Positions 13,560 to 26,462 of a stretch of DNA of 64,000 nt are shown here, piece by piece (the stretch's first letter is position 1; every line of letters begins with the position of its first letter). This DNA is from Meghimatium bilineatum (taxonomy: Eukaryota > Mollusca > Gastropoda > Stylommatophora > Philomycidae). A model generated the notes under the pieces. That model worked only from the letters and a program-made list of their open reading frames with translations, ran no database searches and was not told the DNA's origin. The translations under genes and the position numbers were made by a program. The stretch lies in assembly GCA_034231615.1 (NCBI GenBank), contig CM067312.1:7810546-7874545 (forward strand), written 5' to 3'.

Positions 13560-13830
13560 TGTGAGGTGTTTAAAAGTTTATTTAAAAATGTAAGGTGTTT
13601 TAAAAGATTATTTAAAAATGTAAGGTGTTTTAAAAGATTATTTAAAAATGTAAGGTGTTTTAAAAGATTATTTAAAAATGTAAGGTGTTTTAAAAGATTA
13701 TTTAAAAATGTAAGGTGTTTTAAAAGATTATTTAAAAATGTAAGGTGTTTTAAAAGATTATTTAAAAATGTAAGGTGTTTTAAAAGATTGTTTTGAGATG
13801 TTTATAAATAAATGTTTTGAGATGTGAGGT
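13560..13830. repeat. minisatellite, 30-bp unit, about 8 copies
   Basis: Unit TAAGGTGTTTTAAAAGATTA followed by TTTAAAAATG, with almost no variation in the core. The open frame (decapeptide FKNVRCFKRL) is an artefact of the 30-bp period. Confidence 0.95.
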
Positions 13831-14351
13831 GTTTTAAAATGCAAAACTTGGAACGTCGTAGTGATGTTTTGCACATAATTGGTGACATGAACGATAACAC
13901 ACACAAATCCATAACATAAAATATGACAAATCGGAAACCCCCTAGTTCACACAGTAATGGCTAAACGGGGTAAATTGGAAAGTCTAGAAAAGTATAAACG
14001 ATGGTGAAAAAACTAGAAACATAGAGAGATCAAACCAAACCCAACAGTAAGTTGGCAAAATGTCACCAAATATCGACGAAACGAACCAAACAACAAGAAG
14101 AATAACAGGACATAGCAACACTTCTACACATATGAATGACGGATGTTAATTCCCAAGGGCTCTAGTAAGCCACATTGGAGGATATACACATTATCAAGTG
14201 CATATCGAGTCCTGTCATCAATGAGACACGACTTAATTGCCGTAACCTGGACATCAAGGGCACCCCGATGGTTTGGTTCGTTGAAGTGGTTAGCAACAGG
14301 AGTTGCAGATCGATGTATTATACTCTACACATGACGACAGACGAGGTATAT
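13831..14351. other. unassigned, no gene seen
   Basis: A short frame at 14143-14408 is not recognisable. The 5' part is A-rich without structure that I can name. Confidence 0.35.
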
Positions 14352-15082
14352 TTAGACAGGGCATATCTCAAATGTAGATTTAGCTGTAAATTAAAGCAAG
14401 CATTGTGAACTTAAATGTAGATTTAGCTGTAAATTAAAGCAAACATTGTGAACTTAAATGTAGATTTAGCTGTAAATTAAAGCAAACATTGTGAACTTAA
14501 ATGTAGATTTAGCTGTAAATTAAAGCAAACATTGTGAACTTAAATGTAGAATTAGCTGTAAATTAACGCAAGCATTGTAAACTTAAATGTAAATTTAGCT
14601 GTAAATTAAAGCAAACATTGTCAACTTAAATGTAGATTTAGCTGTAAATTAACGCAAATAATTGTCAACTTAAATGTAGATTTAGCTGTAAATTAAAGCA
14701 AACATTGTCAACTTAAATGTAGATTTAGCTGTAAATTAACGCAAATAATTGTCAACTTAAATGTAGATTTAGCTGTAAATTAAAGCAAACATTGTCAACT
14801 TAAATGTAGATTTATCTGTAAATTAAAGCGAACATTGTCAACTTAAATGTAGATTTAGCTGTAAATTAAAGCAAACATTGTCAACTTAAATGTAGATTTA
14901 GCTGTACATTAAACCAAACATTGTCAACTTAAATGTAGATTTAGCTGTAAATTAAAGCAAACATTGTCAACTTAAATGTAGATTTAGCTGTAAATTAAAG
15001 CAAACATTGTCAACTTAAATGTAGATTTAGCTGTAAATTAAAGCAAACATTGTCAACTTAAATGTAGATTTAGCTGTAAACT
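14352..15082. repeat. minisatellite, 43-bp unit, about 17 copies
   Basis: Unit AACTTAAATGTAGATTTAGC plus GTAAATTAAAGCAAACATTG. Two subtypes alternate: the plain unit and a longer one with ACGCAAATAATTG near 14650 and 14740. GTGAAC copies are on the left and GTCAAC copies on the right. Confidence 0.96.
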
Positions 15083-16154
15083 ACATCAGTTGTTATGGAT
15101 TCAATTGAAACGTGGCAATCGAAATAAGATAAAATATAGATAGTTATACAACAAGAAACTAATTGGAGATGTACCCACTGTCCAAAAAAAAAACTATAAA
15201 AAAACCCAATAACTTTTTAAACAGCTCTCTTGAAATAATACACTTCTAAACAGCTGTCTTCAACAAAACGGAGCAATTACTCAAATTTAATTACCCTATT
15301 AAATAATAATAGTAAAAATTTGTCTTACTTTCAGCAGTCTACCCAAAACATTCCATTGTTCTTTCTCTTCATGTCTGCACTCACTTATAATTCTTATTTC
15401 TGTCTATTACTTATAGCTGGAGCACGCCATTTTGTTCATGTTTGGCTCTTCCGGTCTTCTCATCCGCCAAAGTAATCAAGTCTGTCCAGATTTTTTGTGC
15501 GCTCTCCAATTTGCAAGCGAAATTGAGAATAGCAAAGAGCCATTTCTGGACACTTTTCACAATTTTGATCTACCTTGTATGTATGTGTGTGTTCGTGCGT
15601 GTGTATATGTGTGTGTTTTATGAATATGTGCACTGTTGAAAATGTAAAATATTTACAAATGATGAGTGCATAATATAAAAGGCGCAGATATCTCAGTTTT
15701 CTGTCAAATGAGATAGCGTAACAAAAGCTCTCTTTACGGCCAGTAATGAAAATATTTTTTCATTCATTGAATCTATTCACAATATCCATGTCATTCTTAT
15801 ATATTTGTGTTATTATGAATACGTTTTCTGTACACGTAGCATTTGCATGTGCTTTTACGGTCATAGGTCAGATTGAATCCATAAAATTTCAGAAGCGGAT
15901 GATTCCTGTCATTACGAGATCCTTGGGCTAATGGATTTGTGGTTTGGTAATTAGTTATGTGACGGGAGTTTCTTGTAAGGGTAAAGGGGTGGGGTTGATG
16001 TGGACAGTATAAACCAGAGCTTGGCGAAATATGGCAAGCCGGTACATTCTGACCCAATAAATCATATTTGCCAACCCGCCAGGCTACGTTGAAGCTATAT
16101 ATAGTGGCTCGTTATCTCAGAAAAAAGTATTTGTAACTTTGAGGGACTGAAGAA
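15083..16154. other. unassigned, no gene seen
   Basis: AT-rich with a short GT-rich stretch near 15585-15620. The frames at 15432-15639 and 15797-16057 have no recognisable product. Confidence 0.4.
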
Positions 16155-16500
16155 ATAAACTTGTTGGTAGGCTCCCACAAGAAACAGCTTGTTGGTAGAA
16201 TTCCATACGACACAGCTTGTTGGTAGGATTCCACAAGAAACTGCTTGTTGGTAGGATTCCACAAGAAACAGCTTGTTGGTAGGATTCCACAAGAAACAGC
16301 TTGTTAGTAGGATTCCACAAGAAACAGCTTGTTGGTAGGATTCCACAAGAAACAGCTTGTTGGTAGGATCCCACAAGAAACAACATGTTGGTAGGATCCC
16401 ACAAGAAACAACATGTTGGTAGGATCCCACACAGAACAGCTTGTTGGTAGGATCCCACACGAAAGCGCTCGTTGGTAGGATCCCACACGGAATAGCATAA
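16155..16500. repeat. minisatellite, 28-bp unit, about 12 copies
   Basis: Unit CTTGTTGGTAGGATTCCACA plus AGAAACAG. ATTCC copies are on the left and ATCCC copies on the right. Minus-strand frames across it are repeat artefacts. Confidence 0.96.
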
Positions 16501-16530
16501 TCCAGCACTCAACCCAAAAATATTGTGCAC

Positions 16531-16905
16531 CTCTCATATTGACACCTCTCATATTGACACCTCTCATATTGACACCTGTCATATTGATACCTCTCATATT
16601 GACACCTCTCATATTGACACCTCTCATATTGACACCTCTCATATTGACACCTGTCATATTGACACCTCTCATATTGACACCTGTCATATTGACACCTCTC
16701 ATATTGACACCTCTCATATTGACACCTGTCATATTGACACCTCTCATATTGACACCTATCATATTGACACCTCTCATATTGACACCTCTCATATTGACAC
16801 CTGTCATATTGACACCTCTCATATTGACACCTCTCATATTGACACCTCTCATATTGACACCTGTCATATTGACACCTCTCATATTGACACCTCTCATATT
16901 GACAC
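16531..16905. repeat. minisatellite, 15-bp unit, about 25 copies
   Basis: Unit CTCATATTGACACCT, with CTGTC replacing CTCTC every few units. The + frame reads SHIDT and CHIDT repeats and the minus frame VNMRG. This is an artefact of the 15-bp period. Confidence 0.97.
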
Positions 16906-17101
16906 AGTTCATCTTGAAATATGCCTTTAGATCACCAACTGTTTTCAGCAGACCTAAGGAAATGATGCCAGATCTTCTGGGAAAGAAAGAGCTGCGTTCC
17001 CACATCATCCTTAAGTATACTGTTACTAAAAAAAAATGAAACTAATTATTTACAAACACACTTGAATTATATTGAAAAGGTAAACGTTACTACAGCTCAT
17101 A

Positions 17102-17206
<105 letters not shown>

Positions 17207-17214
17207 TTTACAGA

Positions 17215-17650
17215 AAGTTGTTCTCACTGCCAATCTGTAAGACTTTCGTTTTTGTTAAAGTTGTCCATCTTCTTCTATTGTCATTTTTAGAAGATCTTCG
17301 ATATTATGTGTCCATTATAGTCTTTGTTTCTTGTTCTCTTTCCTGGAACTATACCGTTCATGTTTAATCTTTCTAAATGATGTCTTTTTATATGTTCAAA
17401 ATGTGTTAGTTTGCACTTTTTCATAGTTTTTAGGAGGCAGTAATCTTCTATGTTCAAGTCTTTATGGATATCTGCCTTGGTTTATCTTTCTGTCAATGAA
17501 TATTGTTAAGACTATTCTATAACATTTAATTTAAATGGCGAAATTTTATTTTGCAATGCCGATGCTATTACCCATGTCTTACAACCATATGTTGAAACCG
17601 GTTAGATATATCTTCTTAATAGTTGAAATTTTTGTTTCTGTTTGTCCCTA
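17215..17650 (-). pseudogene. decayed C-terminal fragment of an RTE-like reverse transcriptase
   Basis: Minus-strand translation near 17640-17520 gives STYGCKTWVIASALQNK, matching the TYGCE.WTL motif that follows the RT core in RTE-like elements (compare 61780-61800 and 56930-57050). Further 3' (17345-17215) there is GKRTRN and then RRRWTTL-type sequence in shifted frames. Stops and frameshifts occur throughout, so it is a fossil. Confidence 0.62.
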
Positions 17651-17671
17651 CTAAAACACAGACCAAAATAA

Positions 17672-18118
17672 ATTTCAATATAACGTCGAATGTCAATATA
17701 ACAACAGTCAGACGTCAATATAACAACATAGTGGAATGTCAATATAACAACAGTCAAACGTCAATATAACAATATAGTCAAATGTCAATATAACAACAGT
17801 CAAAGGTCAATATAACAACATAGTCGAATGTCAATATAACAACAGTCAAACGTCAATATAACAATATAGTCAAATGTCAATATAACAACAGTCAAACGTC
17901 AATATAACAATATAGTCAAATGTCAATATAACAACAGTCAAAGGTCAATATAACAACGTAGTCGAATGTCAATATAACAACAGTCAAACGTCAATATAAT
18001 AATAGAGTCGAATGTCAATATAACAACGTAGTCAAACATCAATATAATAATATAGTCGAATGTCAATATAACAACGTAGTCGAATGACAATATAACAACA
18101 GTCAAATGTCAATATAAC
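17672..18118. repeat. minisatellite, 22/24-bp alternating units
   Basis: GTCAATATAACAACAGTCAAA alternates with GTCAATATAACAATATAGTC, giving a ~46-bp higher-order period. An isolated three-unit outlier of the same repeat lies at 19159-19220, more than 1 kb away inside CTAC-rich DNA. Confidence 0.95.
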
Positions 18119-18342
18119 ATTCAAATTTATACAATAAATCAAAAGTCTTTTTATACAGATATGCCAATTTGACCAGAAATTGTTGTTTTATGCAGATACG
18201 CGAATTTGACAAGAAATGAATGTTTTATTTTTCAATATTTTTTTATGGCAACAACGATATTGCATATTTGACAACAAAAATATTGCGAATATTGAATAAA
18301 AGCTTCTATATATAAAGTAATACATAAAGTAATATATCAATA

Positions 18343-18490
18343 GTAATATATTAACAGTGGCAAACTACTGAACGTACTTACATTACCTAGAAATTTATAT
18401 TGTATTATATTACCTATTGTATATATCACTACAGTTGTAAAATGCAGGCATTATTGCTACATTTGAATAGAATATGATACCAATATTATA
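18343..18490 (+). mobile_element. tRNA-derived SINE, 5' truncated
   Basis: GGCAAACTACTGAAC, ATCACTACAGTTGTAAAATG and a diverged 3' end (ATTGCTACATTTGAATAG) match the family at 9690. The B-box portion is missing. Confidence 0.75.
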
Positions 18491-18635
18491 TATATATATA
18501 TATATATGCGGATGTAGAGCAGTATTTATCAATAAACTTGAATGGTGTAGAAAAAAGAACCGTTACTATTAGTGCTATAGTGATATTTGGGTTTGAACCA
18601 TAGGAATCATGCGCTGGATTTCTGGATAATTAAGA

Positions 18636-18753
18636 AAGTATTTTTATAGATACAAATCTAATCTCTATTCAACAAGTTCACATGTTCACAGATGATATCT
18701 AAACTCATTCACTGATTGAATAGAGATTAAATGCGTGTCTATAAAAAATACTT
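18636..18753. repeat. inverted repeat (~38-bp arms, ~41-bp loop)
   Basis: The left arm AAGTATTTTTATAGATACAA, continuing to CTCTATTCAA, pairs with the right arm at 18714-18753 (reverse complement AAGTATTTTTTATAGACACG, continuing to CTCTATTCAA). It could fold into a hairpin or be a foldback element or MITE remnant. Confidence 0.8.
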
Positions 18754-19079
18754 AAAGTAACATTGGCTTGGCGGTCCAAATTTGGCCCGTCAGCCGTATT
18801 TTACCCACCCTTTCAATGTACCCGTAACCCAACTTATGCACCCACGCCAATAGTTAATGAACTTTGCACCTGTTGTGAGAGTGTGCTAGTGTCATAGAAG
18901 CCAGAATGTCATACCTTAGCACGGCTTTGAGAATTTATAGCCGGTTGGATTTATTGATTTCAATGTTGTTTGGCACACAATCAAATTCTGTAGTCAAAGG
19001 TACTTGTATATCTACCTGGAGATTTATACGTTTAGGCCTTATTGTCTGCTGACAGGTAAAGCTTTTTTGTTCAGGATAG

Positions 19080-20150
<1,071 letters not shown>

Positions 20151-20317
20151 TCTATCTTCTTCTGTCAGTTATTTAGTCGCTCCTTCTGTCTACCTTCATT
20201 TCTCGAAAAAAGAAAATTAATTCAATGAATGTCTAAACCTTATATTTCGTAAGAGACAAAAAAAAAATCTTCTCGGTTCACTGGAATACAGTCATAATGT
20301 TTAGGGAAGTTTCCCTA

Positions 20318-20400
20318 GTGTTCCCTCTAATTTTCACGAGTTAGCGGCCGCGCACGTCACTAGAAGGTACCTCTCACGAAATGTACGGTCTGCGCACATA
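20318..20400. mobile_element. possible hAT-type element end
   Basis: CTAGTGTTCCCTCTAATTTT followed by GCGGCCGCGCACGTCAC recalls the terminal sequence of hAT non-autonomous elements. I see no matching inverted end nearby, so this is weak. Confidence 0.25.
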
Positions 20401-20457
20401 AAGTACCAATGAAAAGCCTTTTTCTATGTTTATTGTTAGGTAGCAGATTGATAGCGT

Positions 20458-20645
20458 ACTATCTCAGGACGTAACCATCAACCCTGCATTTTTTAGCTGT
20501 AGTGATTTCCTAGTCAATATAAATGCGTTCAGTAGTTTGCCATTGCTTTCTAAAACATGTATCTGTGGCAGGATCGAACCCGATACTTTGGACGTCACCA
20601 ACGCACCCTGCGCCTTAGAGCCGTACAAGTAGCAGCTACATGGCA
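20458..20645 (-). mobile_element. tRNA-derived SINE, near full length
   Basis: Read on the minus strand: GGGTTCGATCCTGCC (a good B box), AGAAAGCAATGGCAAACTAC, AATCACTACAGC, then GATGGTTACGTCCTGAGAT. It has the same order and 3' end as 9690. The frame at 20464-20646 is the SINE. Confidence 0.87.
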
Positions 20646-20649
20646 ATAT

Positions 20650-21535
20650 TCACCGCTCAGATAACTTCAGATATGCGCATAAATGATGAAAATTAGATGG
20701 AACGTTGAGATTTGTTATATCCTCCAGCTGAAGTGGCTGCTCCCTCTCCACCGCGTGACTTCAGTATTAACATACCGGTTAGTTTTTTTTTCTAGTCCTA
20801 TCTTAGTAATTCACTGCCTAATGTCACACGACATCTACGTGTGTGTTCCTGGCACCGAGATTTGCAGTGACTAAATAGAAAATGTATATTGCCTGATTGC
20901 ACTATGTTTAACATTCACCACTTGACCCTGCCGTTTTGAAAAGAACCCAACCTACTCAGCTTAGTCCGTTCCACCAATATTCACGCTCAACACAGATCGT
21001 GATATTCAACTTATATAAGAATTATTCCGACTAGATACTTCTTTCCCTCCCTCCATCTTTCAATCATTCCTTTCAGACATCTCTCGGAAGTAATGAAAGC
21101 TTGCCCCGTCTGTAATCATACAGGAAACATATTTCGCTAACAATGTTTACTTCTAAAATGTGTCTATTGAAGAAATTTTAAGAGAGTTGTCTTAGTCATC
21201 AGCGGTTTTATAGTGCGTATGTGTGTGCGCGCGTGTGCGTATGTGCGGGCTCTCATTCAGGCTGCGCTATCTATACCTTCAGAGTTTGGTCATGAGAGAT
21301 GGTACAGTTTCTAGTCTGTCTGTGAAGTTACAGATATAGAAAATATACTTTTAGTTTTATGAAATATATTGATCTGTGCGGTAATACAAATCATTTTCAC
21401 TTAAATCAAGGCAGACTGACAGGTGATTGGGGGATCTTCAATCTTGTTGGTACATTACAGGAGATGATGACGCTTTGGTACATCCACTTTAGGAGATTCA
21501 GTTAGATGTGTGACTCTGATAATAACTACATGTAT
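20650..21535. other. unassigned, no gene seen
   Basis: Short GT/GC alternation near 21219-21245. No exon or repeat family recognised. Confidence 0.4.
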
Positions 21536-21539
21536 GTTG

Positions 21540-21830
21540 GTAGTGTTTGTTTGTGGTGTTTGTTTGTGGTGTTTGTTTGTGGTGTTTGTTTGTGGTGTTT
21601 GTTTGTGGTGTTTGTTTGTGGTGTTTGTTTGTGGTGTTTGTTTGTGGTGTTTATTTGTAGTGTTTGTTTGTGGTGTTTATTTGTGGTGTTTGTTTGTGGT
21701 GTTTGTTTGTGGTGTTTGTTTGTGGTGTTTATTTGTAGTGTTTGTTTGTGGTGTTTATTTGTAGTGTTTGTTTGTAGTGTTTGTGGTGTTTATTTGTAGT
21801 GTTTGTTTGTGGTGTTTATTTGTTGGGGGT
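21540..21830. repeat. minisatellite, 13-bp unit, about 22 copies
   Basis: Unit GTGTTTGTTTGTG with TTATTTGTAG variants. The frames reading VCLWCLFVVF come from three units (39 bp) per 13 residues and are not genes. Confidence 0.96.
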
Positions 21831-21864
21831 GTCTTTATAGTGTACAGCGATGATAAGCAAATGT

Positions 21865-22075
21865 AAGTACTAGACATTCGGCAGCAAATGTAAGTACTAG
21901 ACATTAGGCAGGAACTTGAGTACTAGACTGCAGGCAGGAATTGTGAGTACTAGACTGTGGAGAGGAACTGTGCATACTAGACAGTGGATAGGAACTGTGA
22001 GTACTATACATGGACAGGAAGTGTAAATACTAGTTAGTGGGCAGCAAGTATTGGTACTAGACAGTGGGCAAAACT
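21865..22075. repeat. degenerate minisatellite, ~29-bp unit, about 7 copies
   Basis: GGAACTGTGAGTACTAGAC with variable spacing. More diverged than its neighbours. Confidence 0.88.
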
Positions 22076-22263
22076 TCCCCACCCCCCTAAAAAAATTTAA
22101 TAAACCTATACAATTATTCTATCTATCTATCTTTCTATTGTCATTACCAAGTGTGCCGTTAAGTGTCTTGGGGATGGGGGATGGGTAAGGGGGAGTTGGA
22201 GTCGTCTATTTTTGGCCATTTGGATCTCATTGACCGTGATTAACCCTTGTCTCTTAAAGGTTT

Positions 22264-22540
22264 CTTTCATTGTCTCCTTACATCTAGTTCATTGTCTCCT
22301 TACATCTAGTTCATTGTCTCCTTATATCTAGTTCATTGTCTCCTTACATCTAGTTCATTGTCTCCTTACATCTAGCTCATTGTCTCCTTACATCTAGCTC
22401 ATTGTCTCCTTACATCTAGTTCATTGTCTCCTTACATCTAGTTTATTGTCTCCTTACATCTAGTTCATTGTCTCCTTACATCTAGTTCATTGTCTCCTTA
22501 CATCTAGTTCTTTGTCTCCTTACATCTAGTTCTTTGTTTT
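22264..22540. repeat. minisatellite, 22-bp unit, about 12-13 copies
   Basis: Unit TTCATTGTCTCCTTACATCT plus AG. Single-base variants only. Confidence 0.96.
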
Positions 22541-22735
22541 TCTCGTGTCGTGTAGCCCGATCTGTTGCTGTTGTATGCGCACGGTACTGGTTTCGTTGGT
22601 TTGATTGTCTGAGGTGGCCAAACCATGTTGTTTGCTGTCTTTCTATGTAATCTTGGCTTGATGTGGTCTTAATCTTGTTCGTGGTCTCATCATTTCTCCC
22701 GCCGGTCTCTTCTGGTGACATTTTGTTAACTGTCT
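22541..22735 (-). pseudogene. C-terminal fragment of an RTE-like reverse transcriptase
   Basis: The minus frame reads KTTSSQDYIERQQTTWFGHL, then RAHTTATDRATRHEKN. This matches the ...YIERRRLRWFGH..R.... tail typical of RTE-like elements after the thumb domain. The left end runs into the 22-bp array and the right end into the 95-bp array, whose unit is a copy of this sequence. Confidence 0.7.
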
Positions 22736-23425
22736 TTCTTAGTAGTCTTGGCTTGATGTGGTCTTAATCCTGTTCGTGGTCTCATCATTTCTCACGCCGG
22801 TCTCTTCTGGTGACATTTTGTTTACTGTCTTTCTTAGTAGTCTTGGCTTGATGTGGTCTTAATCTTGTTCGTGGTCTCATAATTTCTCCCGCCGGTCTCT
22901 TCTGGTGACATTTTGTTTACTGTCTTTCTTAGTAGTCTTGGCTTGATGTGGTCTTAATCTTGTTCGTGGTCTCATAATTTCTCCCGCCGGTCTCTTCTGG
23001 TGACATTTTGTTTACTGTCTTTCTTAGTAGTCTTGGCTTGATGTGGTCTTAATCTTGTTCGTGGTCTCATCATTTCTCCCGCCGGTCTCTTCTAGTGAAA
23101 TTTTGTTTACTGTCTTTCTGTGTAATCTTGGCTTGATGTGGTCTTAATCTTGTTCGTGGTCTCATCATTTCTCCCGCCGGTCTCTTCTGGTGACATTTTG
23201 TTTACTGTCTTTCTTAGTAGTCTTGGCTTGATGTGGTCTTAATCTTGTTCGTGGTTAATCTTGTTCGTGGTCTCATAATTTCTCCCGCCGGTCTCTTCTG
23301 GTGACATTTTGTTTACTGTCTTTCTTAGTAGTCTTGGCTTGATGTGGTCTTAATCTTGTTCGTGGTATCATCATTTCTCCCTCCGGTCTCTTCTGATGAC
23401 ATTTATAGTTTAACACAGTATTTAT
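22650..23425. repeat. minisatellite, 95-bp unit, about 8 copies, derived from RT coding sequence
   Basis: TCTTGGCTTGATGTGGTCTT recurs at 22651, 22746, 22841, 22936, 23031, 23126 and 23221, each exactly 95 bp apart. The next interval is 111 bp because 16 bp (GTGGTTAATCTTGTTC) is duplicated. The first unit is continuous with the RT tail at 22541-22735. Because 95 is not a multiple of three, the copies cannot form one protein. Confidence 0.95.
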
Positions 23426-23444
23426 CTCACCAATAGTCTATGAA

Positions 23445-23592
23445 CAAGAAGATACAGAGGAAGACCACGAACAATGTGGACTGAAGGAGATACCAACATT
23501 CTGAGACGTCACAATATTACTACACGTTATGCGACCAAACGCATCCTAGTTCGAAACCACCAATCGTTATTCAATTCTTCAACGCCTTAAAG
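23445..23592 (+). pseudogene. C-terminal tail of an RTE-like reverse transcriptase
   Basis: The + frame reads RRYRGRPRTMWTEGDTNILR, then HNITTRYATKRILVRNH, ending in a stop at 23589. The RGRPRTMW block is the usual K/RGRP..W motif near the end of RTE-like polyproteins. It faces away from the minus-strand fragment at 22541, so two insertions or an inversion are involved. Confidence 0.65.
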
Positions 23593-24004
23593 CAAAAGCA
23601 GAGAAAAGACAATAGATAGATAACTTATAGTTTTTAAAAAAAGCACAGCAATAAAGCAATATCTCCAATATTATTCTGTTTGATTTCTGCTGTTGATTCC
23701 CATGGCACGGCGATTATACTAATGTCTTTCAGATTTCGAATACGGAAGTGAATATAAAAGAGACCGGTTGATAAAGCCATGTCTAATCCGGGTTATACGA
23801 AGTTGACTTAAGTTGTCGGACGTGTACGCATAAATTACGTCATAGCTTTGTGTGGTTCCGTCAGGGGCAGCAACTAAATCTTGATAAACACAAGGGAGAT
23901 TATTGAGCTTTGTTGATCAACGATTTTGATTATCTCTGAAAGATTTTGTTTGAAATATAAGTATATCAAATATATCTCAACTAGAATATTAATATATTTA
24001 ACCA
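23593..24004. other. unassigned, no gene seen
   Basis: No exon or repeat family recognised. Confidence 0.4.
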
Positions 24005-24145
24005 TTATTATCCGCCGAAGACGGAAGTGTCGGGCCTTTGGCGCAAAATAAAACGGCGACACAACGCATTTCCATTCTCTGGACTACATCCTTCCGAAAA
24101 TCTAATAGGATCATGGTCCTGCTGCAAGAGATATCCAGTGGTAGT
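24005..24145 (+). mobile_element. SINE of the related subfamily, tail missing
   Basis: CGAAGACGGAAGTGTCGGGC, AAAACGGCGACACAACGC, GGACTACATCC and GGTCCTGCTGCAAGAG occur in family order. It breaks off before GAGTTTGAGAACG. Confidence 0.78.
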
Positions 24146-24299
24146 AACACAGTTTAATTACTCTCATCAATAGTTAGTTGTTCGATCATCGCCATTGTAG
24201 TCTGGGCGTATCTATATGTACTCCGATCTCCTATAGGATATGCTTACAAAACGTTCCCAGCTTGCGGAAGGTCTGAATGTCTCACCGGTTCAATCTTCT

Positions 24300-25680
24300 T
24301 CTTCTTTCGTTCACTTGAGACATGTCTATATCTGTAATTCTGTCTCATTAATAAAACTCACTGTCTTTTGTAGTTCATACAGTGTCCCATAGAGTTTTGA
24401 TTCCAGTGTTGTTTCCTCTGTCCAATATGTCTGCTTCAGTGTTTCATGCTCAGAACACTCTTGAAGTATATGTTTGGCACTCTGTGCTGCCTGTCCACAT
24501 GTACACATGGCCGTGTTGTCAATCTTGAACTTTGTATACATGTGACTGCGGAGTCAGTTGTGGCCTGTTCTGAGACGTAGAATTATAACTTGTTCTGATC
24601 TGTTCATAATGTGATAGTCATCTTGTGTTGGTGTTTGTGGCTTTCTTATTGACTTGATCATCTGTTTTTTTCTGATGGTAGGTGATTGGTATATCTGGTT
24701 GGTCTTCGGCAGCACCTTCCTTAGCCAGTTGGTCTGCTTTTTCATTTCCTGGTATTCCACAGTGAGAGGGTATCCACTGCATGGTTACTGGTACGACAAT
24801 TTGCTAAGTAGTTTTTTCAAGTCTGTTAGTTTTTCAGACTGGAGAGCTTGAAGCACTGACCTTGCATCTGTCAGGAATACCACAGGCTGTAGGCCAGAGT
24901 TGGAGTTCAGCAGTTTTTTAGCTTCCACACTAATTGCCTGGATTTCAGCATCATAATTATTGCAGAATTTTCCTGTCGGTGTTCTGATTGTATCTCTAGG
25001 CTTGTGTGGATATTCTATATATACACCTGCACCTCCATTCCTCACGGCATTCTGTGCTGACACATCTGTGTACACTCTGACCCATTTATCTTGTGGATAT
25101 TCCTCATCTAGGAAACTGAGGGTGACTCTCCTTCGCTGCACACTGTTCTGTTCGTCCTCGCTTAGTATTCCTTTCACATGGGTCTGAATGTATATTGACA
25201 TTCCATGCCTTTCACTCCACGTGGTTTGTTCTGGTACAGACCTTAAGGGGCTGTTAACTACAGGTAGGTCTATAAGTTGTCTATGGAGTCGTTTAGCGTG
25301 TTGGATAAAACTGCTTCTTTTCAGTCGCCCCATTGCTAGATTTTGGAATCTTTCCTTCATTGGGTGACTTGCCATACACTGAAACTTTTCTGTTTGAATT
25401 AGTACTTTTGTGTCTCTGCGTTCGCCAAGTGTTTTCATTCTTCCCATTTTCTGCATCTCTGCTATGGGTGTTGATTTCATTGCTCCCAACATTATTCTAA
25501 GTGCCTGGTTTTGCACTTTATCTAGATCTTGTATTGTGGTGTTTGATGCAGGACACCACACAGCTGAACCATATTCCAGGTGTGGTCTTATGCCTTGCTG
25601 GTAAACTTTACTGAGTATATTTCCACTGGCTCCCCATGTGGTTCCACTTAGTTTTCTCACCGGTCCAACCATTATTCAAC
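24300..25680 (-). pseudogene. non-LTR retrotransposon 3' part: RT thumb, RNase H, Cys-rich tail
   Basis: This is the longest transposon fragment here. The minus frame 25672-24785 starts after the RT catalytic core (thumb-like YQQGIRPHLEYGSAVWCPAS), then enters an RNase H domain. YTDVSAQNA carries the first Asp (usual YTDGS has G, here V), YDAEIQAI the Glu and FLTDARSVLQAL the next Asp. The fourth block, WIPSHCGIPGNEKAD, is present but in another frame because of a frameshift near 24785. Further on are LRLRTGHNRLRSHMYTKFKI and a Cys-rich CTCGQ..H.LQEC segment ending ETELQI. The GAA-type tail is at 24295-24310. RNase H plus this tail suit the I-like group. It is 5'-truncated near 25680 and frameshifted, so dead. 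Confidence 0.85.
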
Positions 25681-25825
25681 ATAAAACTCTCAAAAGTTGA
25701 AATGCTTATATGGGGAGACTTTTCTCTTCTGGAACCCTCACAGAATTTCATGTGTGCAATAATGTTTCTCTGTCTGGTGCAACATTAAGAGAGCACAACA
25801 TTGCTGAATATGCTGGGATGCAGAT

Positions 25826-25912
25826 GTGCTCCGGCACTGAACACGCTGGGAGTCAGATGTGCGTCGGCACTGAACACGCTGGGAGTCAGATGTGCGTCGG
25901 CACTGAACATGG
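25826..25912. repeat. 33-bp repeat, about 2.7 copies
   Basis: GTCGGCACTGAACACGCTGG recurs every 33 bp, the first copy with TCCGG in place of GTCGG. Confidence 0.9.
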
Positions 25913-26462
25913 TCTTAATTACTAATTTGTATATGATTTTTCAGCTATGAACAGGTGCCACATGGGGAGTGGTGAATAACAACTATGTACAGGATGTGTC
26001 AGTTGCCTAGGAGAGCCCACAATTAGACAAACATTTTAGCCCTGCATTATTGGAGAACCTTCTTAGATGACAGGGAATGCATCGCTGGCTGCTCCACCCA
26101 CACTAGGTCTTGAGCTGGGTTGTTGTGGACACCTGATCAGGACGAATGCTTGGCAACGAGTATGAAGCTCATGAATTAATATGTATGAAATAATAAAGTA
26201 TGAATTAATGCCCTGGCGAAACTATCCCATTACACATAGGAAGTAAGAGCTAATTGCTCGTAATTACTGGGGATTGAAACAACAACAGCAATAAAAACAA
26301 TATCAACAAGTACGTTATTAAAAACATCAATTAACAACACAAACAATAACAACAGCACTAACAACAACATTAACAACAACAGCAATATCAAACGTAATCT
26401 CCAGGTCTGTTTTCGTGGTAACCTTTCTATTTGTTTTTGTATTCTCCTATTTTTTAACAATT
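25913..26462. other. unassigned, CAA-rich tract, no gene seen
   Basis: CAACAACAGCAAT-type words occupy 26278-26392. Otherwise no recognisable feature. Confidence 0.4.

Noticed and set aside
16304..17039. Coding genes over the 15-bp SHIDT / VNMRG array
   Set aside because: 15-bp period artefact; the frames run into a different array and unique DNA without splice sites.
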